From Lepus europaeus (Eukaryota; Chordata; Mammalia; Lagomorpha; Leporidae): 64,000 nt of DNA. Numbering within the stretch: position 1 is the first letter of the stretch; the number at the start of each line of letters is the position of its first letter. Where the stretch lies: contig NC_084837.1 of NCBI RefSeq assembly GCF_033115175.1, forward strand, positions 89,710,499-89,774,498, written 5' to 3'. Below the pieces are notes generated by a model. That model searched no databases. It saw only the letters and a list, made by a program, of their open reading frames with translations, and was not told the origin of the DNA. Below are positions 43,104-53,531 of this stretch, in pieces. The translations under genes were made by a program, and so were the position numbers.

Positions 43104-43450
43104 TTTTTTTTTTTTAAAGATTGATTTATTTATTCAAAAGTCAGAGTTACACAGAGAGAGAAGGAGAGGCAGAGAGAGAGAGAGAGAGAGGCCTTCATCC
43201 GATGGTTCACACCCCAATTGGCCGCAATGAACGGACCTGCGCCGATCCGAAGCCAGGAGCCAGGAGCTTCTTCCAGGTCTCCCATGCGGGTGCAGGGGCT
43301 CAAGGACTTGGACCATCTTCCACTGCTTTCCCAGGCCATAGCAGAGAGCTGGATCGGAAGAGGAGTAGCCGGGACTAGAACCGGCGCCCATATGGGATGC
43401 CAGTGCTTCAGGCCAGGGCATTAACCCGCTGCGCCACAACGTCAGCCCCC
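43104..43450 (-). mobile_element. CSINE, antisense, with long duplication
   Basis: T tract, AAAGATTGATTTATTTATTC, (GA)n, body, inverted head AACGTCAGCCCC. TGGATTTCCTTTTT occurs at 43090-43103 and 43451-43464. Confidence 0.96.
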
Positions 43451-43464
43451 TGGATTTCCTTTTT

Positions 43465-43845
43465 AACATTTCTTTGAGAAGATCTGAAGAATGTAGTCTT
43501 TGCCCCCCTAGTTAGAGTACAGCATCTACTTGCTTTTTTTTTTTTAAATTCAAAGAGGACCAGAAGGGAAAAAGTAAATAAAGCTTCTGCGTACTTTTAT
43601 GTCTGATAAGATCTATGTATCATCCTCACATTTATGTAATGATTTGGTTATGAAACAATAAATTCAAATATTCCTTACCTTAGGGTCTTAAAGGTGTTAA
43701 ACTGCTAAAAAGGTCCAATGTCATCTTTGCATAGTAAGCAAATCTGATACTCCTACCTCTGAGATTTAGAATTTCTTCTTTATCCGTAATGTTCTCAGAT
43801 TTCACTATGATGAGTCCTGATGTGGGTTAAAAAAGTATCTTATTG
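43465..43845. other. AT-rich sequence, possible ancient repeat
   Basis: TTCTCAGATTTCACTATGATG (near 43790) recalls an old antisense L1/L2-type repeat, but I cannot assign it. Confidence 0.4.
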
Positions 43846-43962
43846 GGGCCAACACTGTGGTGTACTGGGTAAAGCCACCGCCTGCAGTGTCGGCATCCCA
43901 TATGAGTGCTGGTTCGAGTCTCAGCTGCTCCACTTCTGATCCAGCTCTCTACTAGCTCATTT
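43846..43962 (+). mobile_element. CSINE head fragment, 3'-truncated
   Basis: TGGGGCCAACACTGTGGTGTAC to CCAGCTCTCTACTAGC only. The 3' part, CT tract and tail are absent, which is unusual because SINEs normally keep their 3' end; a later deletion is the simplest cause. Confidence 0.88.
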
Positions 43963-44072
43963 GTTGTTTATTTCAAATTTTATTGCAAAATTTTTATTTT
44001 TTATAAGCAATTATTTCTGTTTTATGAATGAAATCCTTGTCTCTCTGAGGATTTATAATTACACTTATCTTT
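43963..44072. other. AT-rich spacer
   Basis: Probably the continuation of the unassigned AT-rich repeat at 43465-43845. Confidence 0.4.
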
Positions 44073-44074
44073 TT

Positions 44075-44403
44075 TTAAAAAAAATTTATTTATTTACTTG
44101 AAAGTCAGAGTTACAGAGAGAAGGAAAGACAGAAAGAGAGATCTTCCATCTGCTGGTTCACTCCCCAAATGGCCACAATGGCCCGGGCTGAGCCAGGCCC
44201 AAGCCAGGGGCCAGGAGCTTCTTCCAGGTCTCCTACATGGGTGGCAGGGGCCCAAGCTCTTGAAGCCATCTTCCACTGCTTTCCCAGGGGCATTAGCAGG
44301 GAGATGGGTAGAAAGTGAAGCAGCCAGGACATGAATTGGTGCCCGCATGGGCTGCCAACATCACAGGTGGCAGCTTTACCTGCTACACGGCAACACCGGC
44401 CCC
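44075..44403 (-). mobile_element. CSINE, antisense
   Basis: AATTTATTTATTTACTTGAAAG, short GA tract, body, inverted head CGGCAACACCGGCCCC. Confidence 0.95.
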
Positions 44404-44467
44404 TACATTTATTTTGAGTTCTAATCTCATTATCCTATTAACCTTCTTTCCTGTATAATCTCTTTTA

Positions 44468-44695
44468 TTTAAGAGCCAGGGGGGTGGCACAGAACTCCCA
44501 TCTACTGGTTCACTCCCCCAATGCCAGCTGGGAGCTGGAAACTCAATCCAGGTCTCCCATGTGGGTGGAAGGAACCCGAGTACCTGAGCCAGCACTGTGC
44601 TCCCAGGAGGCTCGTTATCTGGAAGCTGAGACCAGGAGCCAGAGGCAGGCATCAAGCCCAGTGGAGTCCATCTATTTTATGTATTTGAAAGGCAG

Positions 44696-44741
<46 letters not shown>

Positions 44742-45060
44742 TCCATTTGCTGGTTCATTCCTTCATTCCTGTAAATGGTCACAATGCCTGGGGCTGGGCC
44801 AGGTAGAAGCCAGGAGCCAGGAGCTTCCTCTGGGTCTCCCACATGGGTGCAGGGATCCAAGCACTTGTGCCATCTTCCGCTGCTTTTCCAGGCGAATTAG
44901 CAGGGAGCTGGATCAGAAGTGGAGCAGCAGAGAATCAAAGCATCGTTCCTAGGGGATGCCGGCACTGCAGGCAACGGCTTAAGCTGCTGTACCACCACGC
45001 TGGTCCCAGGGATGCACACGTCTTAACCAGTGTCTGAACCACTCAACCAAATGCCCGCCC
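44468..45060 (-). mobile_element. Old CSINE-related SINE, antisense, host of a nested CSINE
   Basis: Part 1 (44468-44672) has CACTCCCCCAATGCCAGCTGG and CAATCCAGGTCTCCCATGTG. Part 2 (45008-45060) has CTTAACCAGTGTCTGAACCAC and ends AATGCCCGCC. It is clearly more diverged than the SINE inside it. Confidence 0.65.
44675..45007 (-). mobile_element. CSINE, antisense, nested
   Basis: TTTTATGTATTTGAAAGGCAG, pure (GA)n at 44701-44737, body, inverted head CCACCACGCTGGTCCC. Confidence 0.95.
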
Positions 45061-45748
45061 TCCATAACCTCCTCTGCATGGTATTGCACCTCCTTGTACA
45101 TTTGGTTATCCTTGACGTGTGTGTATGTGTGTGTGCCTGTGTGTGTGTATCTTTGTAGTTGCAACGTCTAGCCAGGTGGACAGCTGCCTCTGGTGCAGCT
45201 GCTTGCCTGCAGGGAGGGACCAAACAGCTGCTGGAGCTTGACGGGCAGGGCTGCTGCTGGGTGGGAATCCCAGCAGCTGGGCTCTCAGGCCTGCCTGTTT
45301 CTCAGACCTCCCAGGTTTTGACAGCCACACAGCACGTGGCCCGTTCCATCAATCCAGATGCTTCTCCCAAGGCCCTCACGCCCTGGGTGTGCAGAAAGAT
45401 GCAGCGTTGGCATCTATCTCTGCTATCGTTCCCCAATGTCAAGTTCCCCCTGGGCTCTTGGGCTCCCGCCTTCCCTGCACGGACTCTGAACGCGGACCAG
45501 TGGGCTCCTGCTTCCTTTGGGACAGCGCCGTGACCGTGTCTGCCGCCGTTTTCTTCTTGAAGCTGAGCCTGCCTGGTTTCAGCATCGCAGACTCCTGCTC
45601 TGGGGACGTGGAGGAAGTCCCTGCTTGTTCTGGATATGCATCTGCGTCCCTCTTGTCCAAGGCTGAGAGTCGGCTTATTGTATGTGTAGTCAGCCGTAAA
45701 CATAATTCTGTGTTTTTCCACTTCATGTTGTATTAAAAACATGTTTCC
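45061..45748. other. Unique segment with (TG)n and a minus-strand open frame
   Basis: A TG repeat lies at 45117-45150. The minus strand holds overlapping frames of 146 codons (45742-45302) and 95 codons (45726-45439). The shorter has an S/K/E/P-rich composition, but no known domain, no convincing start context and no confirmed splice sites. I treat it as unproven. Confidence 0.45.
45117..45150. repeat. (TG)n microsatellite
   Basis: TG units with TATG and CCTG interruptions. Confidence 0.92.
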
Positions 45749-45751
45749 AAG

Positions 45752-46078
45752 GGCCGGTGCTGTGGCGTAGTGGGTAAAGCCGCTGCCTGCAGTGCTGGCA
45801 TCCCATATGGGCGCCGGTTTGAGTCCCGGCTGCTACACTTCCGATCCAGCTCCCTACCTGGGAAGCAGTGGAAGATGGCTCAAGTGCTTGGGACCCTGCA
45901 TCCACGTGGGAGACCCGGAAGAAGCTCCTGGCTCCTGGCTTCAGATCAGCTCAGCTCTGGCCATCACGGCCAATTAGGGAGTGAACCAACAGATGGAAGA
46001 CCCCTCTTTCTCTCTGCCTCTCCTTCTCTCTCTGTGTAACTCTGACTTTAAAATAAATAAATAAATCTTTTAAAAAAA
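45752..46078 (+). mobile_element. CSINE, sense
   Basis: Head AGGGCCGGTGCTGTGGCGTAG close to consensus, body, CT tract, TTTAAAATAAATAAATAAAT tail. ATGTTTCCA before and ACGTTTCCA after are a near-exact duplication. Confidence 0.96.
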
Positions 46079-46197
46079 CGTTTCCAGTTGTGTGAGTATA
46101 AACGTGTGTGTGTGTCTTAGCTATGTTTGCTCAAAACATCTAGAGACAATGACCAAGAGCAAACCAATTGCCCAATTCTTGGTTTCTTTTTGTTGTC
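46079..46197. other. Spacer with short (TG)n
   Basis: AACGTGTGTGTGTGTC near 46103; otherwise unique. Confidence 0.45.
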
Positions 46198-46473
46198 GTT
46201 AAGGTTTATTTATTTGAAAGGCAGAGTGACAGAGAGAGGGAGAGAGAGAGAGAGCTCTTCCATCTGCTGGTTCACTCCCCAGGTGGCCACAATAGCAAGG
46301 CTGGTCCAGCCCAAAGTCAGGAGTCAGGAGCTCCATCTGGGCCCACGTACTCGAGGCATCTTCCCTTGCTTTCCCAGGCACATCAGCTTGGAGCTGGATC
46401 AGAAGCAGAGTAGCTGGGACTTGAACCAGTGCTCTGATCTGGGCTTGTGCTGCTGGGCCTCCGGGCTGCCCTC
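46198..46473 (-). mobile_element. CSINE, antisense, shortened
   Basis: TTAAGGTTTATTTATTTGAAAG, GA tract, and a body lacking part of the middle (GGAGCTCCATCTGGGCCCACG). Inverted head is poor (GGGCTGCCCTCC). Confidence 0.88.
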
Positions 46474-46574
46474 CTTGGTCCTATTTTGACAAAACTGCGT
46501 AATCAGAATGTAAACATGAGGAGACACGATTGAGAAATCCAAACTGAAGAAGAGTCTACAAAGTAAGTGGCCAT

Positions 46575-46910
46575 AGGCCAGCGCCGCGGCTCACTAGGCT
46601 AATCCTCCGCCTTGCGGCGCCAGCACACCAGGTTCTAGTCCCGGTCGGGCACCGGATTCTGTCCCAGTTGCCCCTCTTCCAGGCCAGCTCTCTGCTGTGG
46701 CCAGGGAGTGCAGTGGAGGATGGCCCAAGTGCTTGGGCCCTGCACCCCATGGGAGACCAGGAGAAGCACCTGGCTCCTGCCATCGGATCAGCGCAGTGCG
46801 CCGGCCGCAGTGCAGCGGCCGCGGCGGCCATTGGAGGGTGAACCAACGGCAAAGGAAGACCTTTCTCTCTGTCTCTCTCTCTCACTGTCCACTCTGCCTG
46901 TCAAAAAAAA
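46575..46910 (+). mobile_element. CSINE, sense, CTGTCAAA-tail class, with 14-bp duplication
   Basis: AGGCCAGCGCCGCGGCTCACTAG head, body, tail CTGCCTGTCAAAAAAAA. AAGTAAGTGGCCAT is repeated exactly at 46561-46574 and 46911-46924. Short tail and perfect duplication point to a recent insertion. Confidence 0.97.
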
Positions 46911-46977
46911 AAGTAAGTGGCCATCACAGATCGAAAGTCCCACATGTGAGAGACGAGAATGGGAGAGCATTCCACAG

Positions 46978-47002
46978 TGTGTATGTGTGTGTGTGTGTGT
47001 GC
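46978..47002. repeat. (TG)n microsatellite
   Basis: GTGTGTATG(TG)n immediately upstream of a truncated L1. Confidence 0.92.
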
Positions 47003-47006
47003 AAAT

Positions 47007-47230
47007 TGTTGAACTCTTTACTTAGTATAGAGTTGGTCTTCTGTGTATAAAATTAATTGAAAATGGATCTTAGTGGAGAATGGAACTGGGATCGGGAGAG
47101 GGAGGAGGAGGAAAGGGTGAGAGTGTGGGTATGGTGGGAAGAATCATTATATTCCTGAAGTTGTACTTACATAATGTATGAAGTTTGTATTCCTTAAATA
47201 AAAGCTTTCTTTGGGAAAAGAAAAAAAGAA
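47007..47230 (+). mobile_element. 5'-truncated L1, 3' UTR only
   Basis: GTTGAACTCTTTACTTAGTATAG through GGGAGAGGGAGGAGGAGG to CCTTAAATAAAAGC and an A-rich tail matches 29745-29975 of the full-length L1 with modest differences. It lacks all coding sequence. It shows the family was active more than once in this region. Confidence 0.93.
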
Positions 47231-47508
47231 AAAGTGTTCCGGACTACCTCCTGACTGGCCATGACAGCTGACTCCTACATCGGCTCCTGTGTTGGGAAGG
47301 TCACTTTTTCCCTTTTGCTATGAAGGGTATCACTGGGCAATGGTGAGATTTTTTATCTGTGCATTAAATAATAGTATCATATCATTGCTTTTCTGACTTT
47401 GTTGTTTTGTTAAAAAGTGTTTCTTTTTAGAAAAACACACTGACGTATTTAGGAATCAACAAACTAACACACACACCCACATTTTTATGCAATTAGAAAA
47501 TTATCCAG
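47231..47508. other. Unique AT-rich sequence
   Basis: No feature recognised. Confidence 0.45.
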
Positions 47509-47509
47509 G

Positions 47510-47833
47510 GTGCTGGCGCTGTGGCGTAGCGGGTAAAGCCTCCGCCTGCAGTGCCGGCATCCCATATGGGCACCTGGTCAAGTTCTGGCTGCTCCAATTC
47601 CCATCCAGCTCCCTGCTACTAGCCTGGGAAAGCAGTGAAGGATGGCCCAAGTCCTTGAGTCCCTACACCCACATGGGAGACCCAGAAGAAGCTCCTGGCT
47701 CCTGGCTTCGGATTGGCCCAGCTCCAGCTGTTTTGGCCACTTGGAAAGTGAACCAGCAGACGGAGGACCTCTCCTCTCTCTGCCTCTGCCTCTATGTAAC
47801 TCTGCCTCTCAAATAAAGAAATCTTGGGGAAAA
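47510..47833 (+). mobile_element. CSINE, sense
   Basis: Head GGTGCTGGCGCTGTGGCGTAG, body, CTCAAATAAAGAAATC tail. AAAATTATCCA before and AAAATTCTCCA after form a likely duplication. Confidence 0.95.
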
Positions 47834-48285
47834 AATTCTCCATAAACATCCATTATAAAGCCTGCACAGTGTTTTGGGTAAGTTGTAAATTACTTATCGT
47901 GACTTCATATTTGATGTTTTCATGATTTCTAACTTATCCCCATGATTAATAATACCCAAATGCACCCTCTTACATTTAATACTCTGTCTACATTTCAGAT
48001 TTTTCCCTTTAGATAAAGTCATGGACATGTTCATTACTGCCCGGAGGGCCTAAGTGATTCAAGATCCTTAATTCACCCTGGATTTATGTGAGTTAGACTA
48101 ACCCACACATGTCATGTATCTCCTCGGTCATTTAGAAGTTCTGTTAATTTAGGGGAGAAGATGGGAGCTCTATTTCCTGTTGCTGTAACCGACACTTCCT
48201 CGCTTATTAAGGAGGATTTTTTTTTCCCTCTGAAAGTAGTGGATTTTTTAAGTGGTCCGTTTCTAGCTCTCAAAGGGATTTGTGG
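47834..48285. other. Unique sequence
   Basis: AT-rich, no recognised repeat or exon. Confidence 0.45.
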
Positions 48286-48289
48286 TTTT

Positions 48290-48362
48290 TGCCTCCCCCA
48301 GCCGTGGCTATTGCCATTTGGGGAGGGAACCAATCTTGCAAATAAATGAATAAACCTTCAAA
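48290..48362 (+). mobile_element. CSINE 3'-end fragment
   Basis: GCCATTTGGGGAGGGAACC followed by CAAATAAATGAATAAACC, the last part of a SINE without CT tract. Confidence 0.7.
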
Positions 48363-49446
48363 AATACAAATAAAAACCTTGGGACCTAATTATTTAAGCA
48401 ATAATAATATTAATACCTGGCTTTTCCGAGGTTCTGGAGGGTTTAGAGGGAAGTGGTCGGCTGGCTCTCCTCTGGGGGCCACACTCCACCGACTGCAGGA
48501 GAAGGGTACCAGGCCTGGCCCAGCAAACTTGCAGCCCCACCCACCCAGGCGCCAGGGTTCCTCTGAACCTCTCCTTGCCTTGCTTTCTCCGCACCTTGCG
48601 GCACCAGGAATTCCCTTCCCTACGGCCCCCCCATGGAACCTCACTGCCCTTTCAAGCCCGCTGGTGGAGGCCACCTCCTCCTCCTCCTCCTGGTCCTGCG
48701 CCTCCGCCCACTGAGCGCCTCCAGGGCAGGAGCTGGTCTGACTCCGGTGTCCCCTCCCCCCACCTGCCACAGCTCCCGGCACTGAGGAAGCCCTGTGTGT
48801 GCAGCCAGGGACGCGAATGAGCGATCGTGACCAGTGTCCCCACAGCAGCAGGTGCAGCACGTGCAGCGAGTGTGTGCGAGGGGCCTGGCTGCTAAGTTAC
48901 CACCGCCGGACGACTGCGCGCGGGGCTGGCTGAGGGTTCCCAGAGCGAGAGCTGGAACGGGGCAGGTGGGTCGAGGCCGAGCACTGGAAGAGCTGAGTGC
49001 CTGCCCCAGCCCTGCCCCTCCTCAGCTGCTGCTCTTGCAAGTTCACTTCCTCCGAGGGCCTCGATCTACCCACCTATAACACGGGGCCTCGGGTGACGCC
49101 TTTCCCGCTTAGCCATTCGTCCTTCGGCCACGCACAGTGCGTCAGCTGCGCAGGCAGCGCCGGGCAGACTCAGCCCTGACCTGGACAAGAGGAAGACGTG
49201 GCTGATGCCGGGCCTCCACCTGCTCTCCGTCTTCTTGAAGGCCGTGGAGTTTCAGTGACGCTATTTTCCGGGGGAGACCTTCTCCCTCCCCCGCCCCGCC
49301 CCGCCCCCCAGGCTTCGTAAAGGGTTTCTCATGACAGACTTGGATACGGGTAGCCTGTGTGAAACACGGATCGTGAACAGGAAGAGCGGCCGGGGCACAG
49401 ACTAGAAGACTGATGTGGAAAGATAAAAGTGAGTCCATTTTCCGCA

Positions 49447-49512
49447 GGTGCGTGCGTGCGTGCGCACGTGTGTATGTGTGTGTGTGCGTATATGTGTGTG
49501 TGCGTATGTGTA
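49447..49512. repeat. Alternating (TGCG)n/(TG)n tract
   Basis: GTGCGTGCGTGCGTGCGCACG then TG-rich units. Alternating purine-pyrimidine throughout, a sequence type that favours Z-DNA. Confidence 0.9.
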
Positions 49513-49763
49513 AATGGGAAATGGCAGAGACACTCGCACACAGAACAGATGACAATGGTATCTTGTAGAGGTGAGGAGGGGGGTGTGGTCAGGGGCTCCA
49601 AAAAGAGTTCGGCCTTAACAGCAATGTACAGGTTTTTTCGAGGAGAATCTAGCAATGTATTCTTTGCGTAGTTATAAAGTTCAAATGATGATAATAAACA
49701 GCAAGTTAAAAGGCCCAAGTGGTCTTTAGTGCTGCAGGGTATATATCTTCATTTTTATTTCCT

Positions 49764-49834
49764 CATCTTTCTATCTGTCTCCCTGTCTGTCTCTGTCTAC
49801 CTGTCTATCTACCTGCCTATTGTCTACCTAAATG
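49764..49834. repeat. (TCTG/TCTA)n tetranucleotide tract
   Basis: TCTATCTGTCTCCCTGTCTG and further CTGTCTAC units; imperfect, about 70 bases. Confidence 0.88.
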
Positions 49835-49977
49835 TGAAGATAGGAAATCATTAAACTGCTAGAAATAAGGGATTGATTAAACGGAGGTGTTTTAATTCAC
49901 AAGACTGCTGTCTCCTAAGATTATGTATTTTCACAGAAAAGAAGCAGATTAAGTGAAAAAAATGAATAATAGAATTG

Positions 49978-50276
49978 GGGCTGGCGCTGTGGCACAGTGG
50001 GTTAACGCCCTGGCCTGAAGTGTCGTCATCCCATATGGGCGCTGGTTCGTGTTCCGGCTGCTCCTCTTCCAATCCAGCCCTCTGCTGTGGCCTGGGATCG
50101 CACTAGGAGATGGCCCAAGTCCTGCACCTGCGTGGGAGACCCGAAAGAAGCTCCTGGCTCCTGGCTTCGGATCGGCGTAGATGCGGCCATCTGGGTGTGA
50201 ACCAGCAGATGGAAGGCCTCTCTCTGTCTCTACCTCTCTCTGTAACTCTTTCAAATAAATAAATCTTTTAAAAAAA
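49978..50276 (+). mobile_element. CSINE, sense
   Basis: Head GGGGCTGGCGCTGTGGCACAG, body with GGCCTGAAGTGTCGTCATCC, short CT tract, TTTCAAATAAATAAATC tail. Confidence 0.95.
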
Positions 50277-50545
50277 TGGGATTAAGAATCAAGACTTGTA
50301 AACTCAAAACTCATTTGAAACCTCACTGAAACATTGTCTTCTTTTGGTGTCTGATGTATTTGTTCCTTCCAGAATATCCTGTTCTCTGCATAGTAAACAA
50401 CAGCTTTCCTTTGGTAGCTATTAAAGTATAAACAGAATAAACAGTAATGACCAGAAACAAACAAACAAACCAGGGTTTTGCAAAAAGGATGAGGTTGAAA
50501 CAAGAGAAGCAAGATGGAGGCTGCGGACACACACCCCGGGGGCTG
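50277..50545. other. Unique sequence
   Basis: Contains (AAAC)n near 50456-50469. No other feature. Confidence 0.45.
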
Positions 50546-50547
50546 AG

Positions 50548-50765
50548 CTGGGGCGGGTGCGTGGCACAGAGGTTTAAGCGGCCACTTGGGCACCTGCGTC
50601 CCAGCACCAGAGAGCCTGGCCCAGCTCCTCTGATTCCAGTTCATTTCCCTGCTCATTCACATCCTGGGTGAGAGGCAGCAGATGATGGCTCATGACCTGG
50701 ACCAAGTTCTGGCCTCCTGGCTTCAGCCTGGCCCAGCCTTGGCCCTCGTGGGCATTCGGGGAATG
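50548..50765 (+). mobile_element. CSINE-related SINE, old, 3'-truncated
   Basis: GGGGCGGGTGCGTGGCACAGAGG head and CTCATGACCTGGACCAAGTTC body; ends near GGGCATTCGGGGAATG without a tail. Confidence 0.7.
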
Positions 50766-50788
50766 CAGTTGTCAGAAAAAAGTATTTC

Positions 50789-51070
50789 GGGGCTAGCGCT
50801 GCGATGTAGCAGGTTAAGCTGTCACCTGCAATGCCGGCATCCCATATGGGCGCTGATTCGCATCCTGGCTGCTCCACTTCTGATCCAGCTCCCTGCTAAT
50901 GGCCTGGGAACGCAGCAGAAGATGGCCCAAGTGCTTGCGACCCAGATGAAGCTCCTGACTCCTGGCTTCGGCCTGGCCCAGCCCTGGCTGTTGTGGCCAT
51001 TTGAGGCGTGACCCAGCAGATGGAAGACCTCTCTCTCTCTCAACTCTTTCAAATAAATAAATAATCTTTT
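50789..51070 (+). mobile_element. CSINE, sense, with body deletion
   Basis: Head CGGGGCTAGCGCTGCGATGTAG. GTGCTTGCGACCCAGATGAAG skips the usual GGGCCCCTGCACCC stretch. Tail TTTCAAATAAATAAATAATC. AAAAGTATTTC before and AAAAGATTTC after may be the duplication. Confidence 0.94.
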
Positions 51071-52067
51071 TAAAAGATTTCTCTCTCCATCTCTCTTTCT
51101 GGCACTGTGCCTCTTTAAAAAAAATGAAAAGAAGTAAATAAAAAAATGTGAAGTTTTACTAAGTGCTAGAATTCATCTAATTTTTTAAAGAAAGGAAGCA
51201 ATGTGATTGCTGGGACCGGGTGCCACAGTCGCTTCTGAGATTCCTGGCAGGGGAGGAGGCAAGAGGAAGAGGCCATTCCTTCCACTGTGCCGCTTCTCAG
51301 AAAATGGGCCTCCTGCCAGTTACAAAGAGGGCAAAGCTTGCTACGAAATTCTAAAAAGAGCCATTATTGTCCCGTGAGTCAACTGAGGCCTACAGTGAAT
51401 CAGTAACTTGCCTAATATCCCACGGCCAGCAAGTGATATGGCAGGAAATTGACCTGGTACTTACCCGGGCATTTTCTCATGTAGTCCCTGCGGCAGCGAT
51501 AAGCCATGCACGTCTTTGTCCTCATTTCAGGGATAAGGAACTGGTGGGTCACAAGGTTGGTGCGTGCAAGGACACAGAAGGAAAAGGCAAAACCAGGACT
51601 CCGGCTCCCGGAGGCCACCCAGGACGTCGGCAGCACCGGTCTGCCACCGCTGTGCCCTCTCCACCCCCCCAATCCTGTGCCCAGACCCCGCACTGTCTGC
51701 AGTTCCGCGCACATGGGCCTCTTCACCTGCAACCCTCACTCCTGCAGCAGTCCTCGCGTTCTTCAGCATCTGGACTGCACTTCCTCCTCCCCCGCTGCTC
51801 CCCAGTACTCAGGATCACAGCCGCATTTGAACACCTGTCAGATCGCCCATCGTCTTTAAACACCTGCTATGCTCTCCAGACGCCCGGAAGGATCTGGGTT
51901 TTAGGAGTCGTCTTCCAGAGGCTAGCGTTATGCTAACATGCAGCAGGTGCTCAGTGAACATTCTGGAAATGGACGTGTAACGTGGCCAAACCTGCCCTTG
52001 TTCTGGGAGGCAGAGGGCCCACGTGGCAGATGACAGTGTACCTGTCCCAGAAATCTTATATCCTTTT
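51071..52067. other. Unique segment with two MIR relics
   Basis: Apart from the MIR pieces at 51355-51600 I see no repeat. A 189-codon plus-strand frame from 51367 begins inside a MIR and has no recognised domain, so it is not called as a gene. Confidence 0.45.
51355..51600 (+). mobile_element. MIR relics (two overlapping pieces)
   Basis: First piece: CATTATTGTCCCGTGAGTC, TCAGTAACTTGCCTAATATCC, GGCCAGCAAGTGATATGGC. Second: TCCCTGCGGCAGCGATAAG, GTCCTCATTTCAGGGATAAGG. Both follow MIR block order, suggesting two tandem insertions. Confidence 0.6.
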
Positions 52068-52068
52068 T

Positions 52069-52434
52069 AAAAAAGATTTATTTATTTATTTTAAAGTCAG
52101 AGTTACACAGAGAGAGAAAGAGAGGCAGAGAGAGAGAGAGAGAGAGAGAGAAAGGTCTTCCATCCTCTGGTTCACTCCCCTATTGGCCGCAACTGCTGTA
52201 ACTGTGCCGATCCAGAGCCAGGAGCTTCTTCTGTTATGACACTTCTTCACTTCCTGTTCTCCCATGCAGCACGTGGGTGCAGGGCCTCAAGCACTTGGGC
52301 CATCTTCTGCTGCTTTCCCAGGCCATAGCAGAGAGCTCAATAGGAAGTGGAGCAGCTGGGACTCAAACCGGCACCCATATGGGATGCCGGCACTGGAGGC
52401 GTTGATTTTATCCGCTATGCCATAGCACCAGCCC
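52069..52434 (-). mobile_element. CSINE, antisense, with small internal insertion
   Basis: AAAGATTTATTTATTTATTTT, (GA)n, body. Extra bases (TATGACACTTCTTCACTTCC near 52234) split the usual CTTCTTCCGGGTCTCCC block. Inverted head CATAGCACCAGCCC. Confidence 0.93.
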
Positions 52435-52555
52435 TTTATATCATTTAGAGCGTAAGAAAATAAACCCAGGAAGCAACTAGAGAACAAAATACATGCAGTC
52501 AGATGCCAAAGTGTGTGGTTTAAATTCTGGGGGCTGAAGAGGAAAATAAGTGAGT
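52435..52555. other. Spacer
   Basis: Unique, nothing recognised. Confidence 0.4.
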
Positions 52556-52866
52556 CTTTTTTTTTTTTTTTTTGAAAGGCAGAGTTACAGAGGGAGAGAG
52601 AGAGAGATTGTCCACCCGCTGGTTCTCTCCCCAAATCGTTGCAACATCCAGAGCTTGGCCAGGCTGAAGCCAGGAGCCAGGAGCTTCTTCCAGGTCTCCC
52701 ACGTGGGTGCAGGGGCCCAAGGATTTGAACCATCTTCTGCTGCTTTCTCAGGAGCATTGGCAGGGAGTCGGATCAGCAGTGGAGCAGCCAGGACGTGAAC
52801 TGGTGCCCCTATGAGACGCCAGTGTGGCAGGCCGTAGGTTAACCTGCTATCCCACAGCACCAGCCC
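52556..52866 (-). mobile_element. CSINE, antisense
   Basis: T(17), GAAAGGCAGAGTTACAGAGG, body, inverted head CCACAGCACCAGCCCC. Confidence 0.95.
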
Positions 52867-53204
52867 CAAATGAGACTCCCCCCAGTATGATCAGTGTCAT
52901 GAATGCCACATTTTGTGAAATTAATATCACTATTTTCAAGAAAAAAAGCAGTATACATGTATATGTCTATAATATCTACATATGAAGTGAAAACAGTGAC
53001 ATGTTAAAAATTGTTTAATCTTAAGATTTTAAAAAAAAAATTTTCAAAAAGTTGAGAGTGAGATTTTTGTAGCTGGGGGACTGGAGGAGGCTCTAAGGCC
53101 CTGGGCGCTGGGCCTGGGCATGGGATGGGCTGCCCTCCACAATAGCCATTACACAACAGCAGTAGTGGATCAAATAAGTTTTAAAAAGGCTGAACCTTTG
53201 ATAG
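52867..53204. other. Unique AT-rich sequence
   Basis: Includes A(10) near 53032. No family recognised. Confidence 0.45.
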
Positions 53205-53495
53205 GAGCATAATTCAAAAATTTCAAGAAAAATGCAAATAAGGGCCGGGCATCCCTGTGCACTGGGCTAAACTGCCACCTGCGACACTGCCTTCCCATAA
53301 CAGAGCAGCTGTTCAAGTCTCAGCGGTTCCACTTCCCATCCAACGCCCTGTGAATGTGCCTGGGAAAGCAGCAGAAGATGACCTAAACCCCTGCCACCCT
53401 TGTGGGAGTCCCAGATGGAGTCCCAGGCTCCTGGCTTCAGTCTGGCCAGCCCCTGAATGTTTGGCCATTTGGGGATTGAACCAGTAGATAGAAGA

Positions 53496-53531
<36 letters not shown>

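Larger units (their letters stand above)
48363..49976. other. Unique GC-rich segment with microsatellites
   Basis: 48430-49330 is GC-rich with scattered CpGs (CCACCGCCGGACGACTGCGC near 48901) and a (CCT)n run at 48674-48691. Frames up to 156 codons overlap in several phases with no recognised domain. It might be a weak CpG island, but density is visibly below that at 35.4-36.5 kb. 49331-49976 has two tetranucleotide/GT repeats and otherwise unique DNA. Confidence 0.45.
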
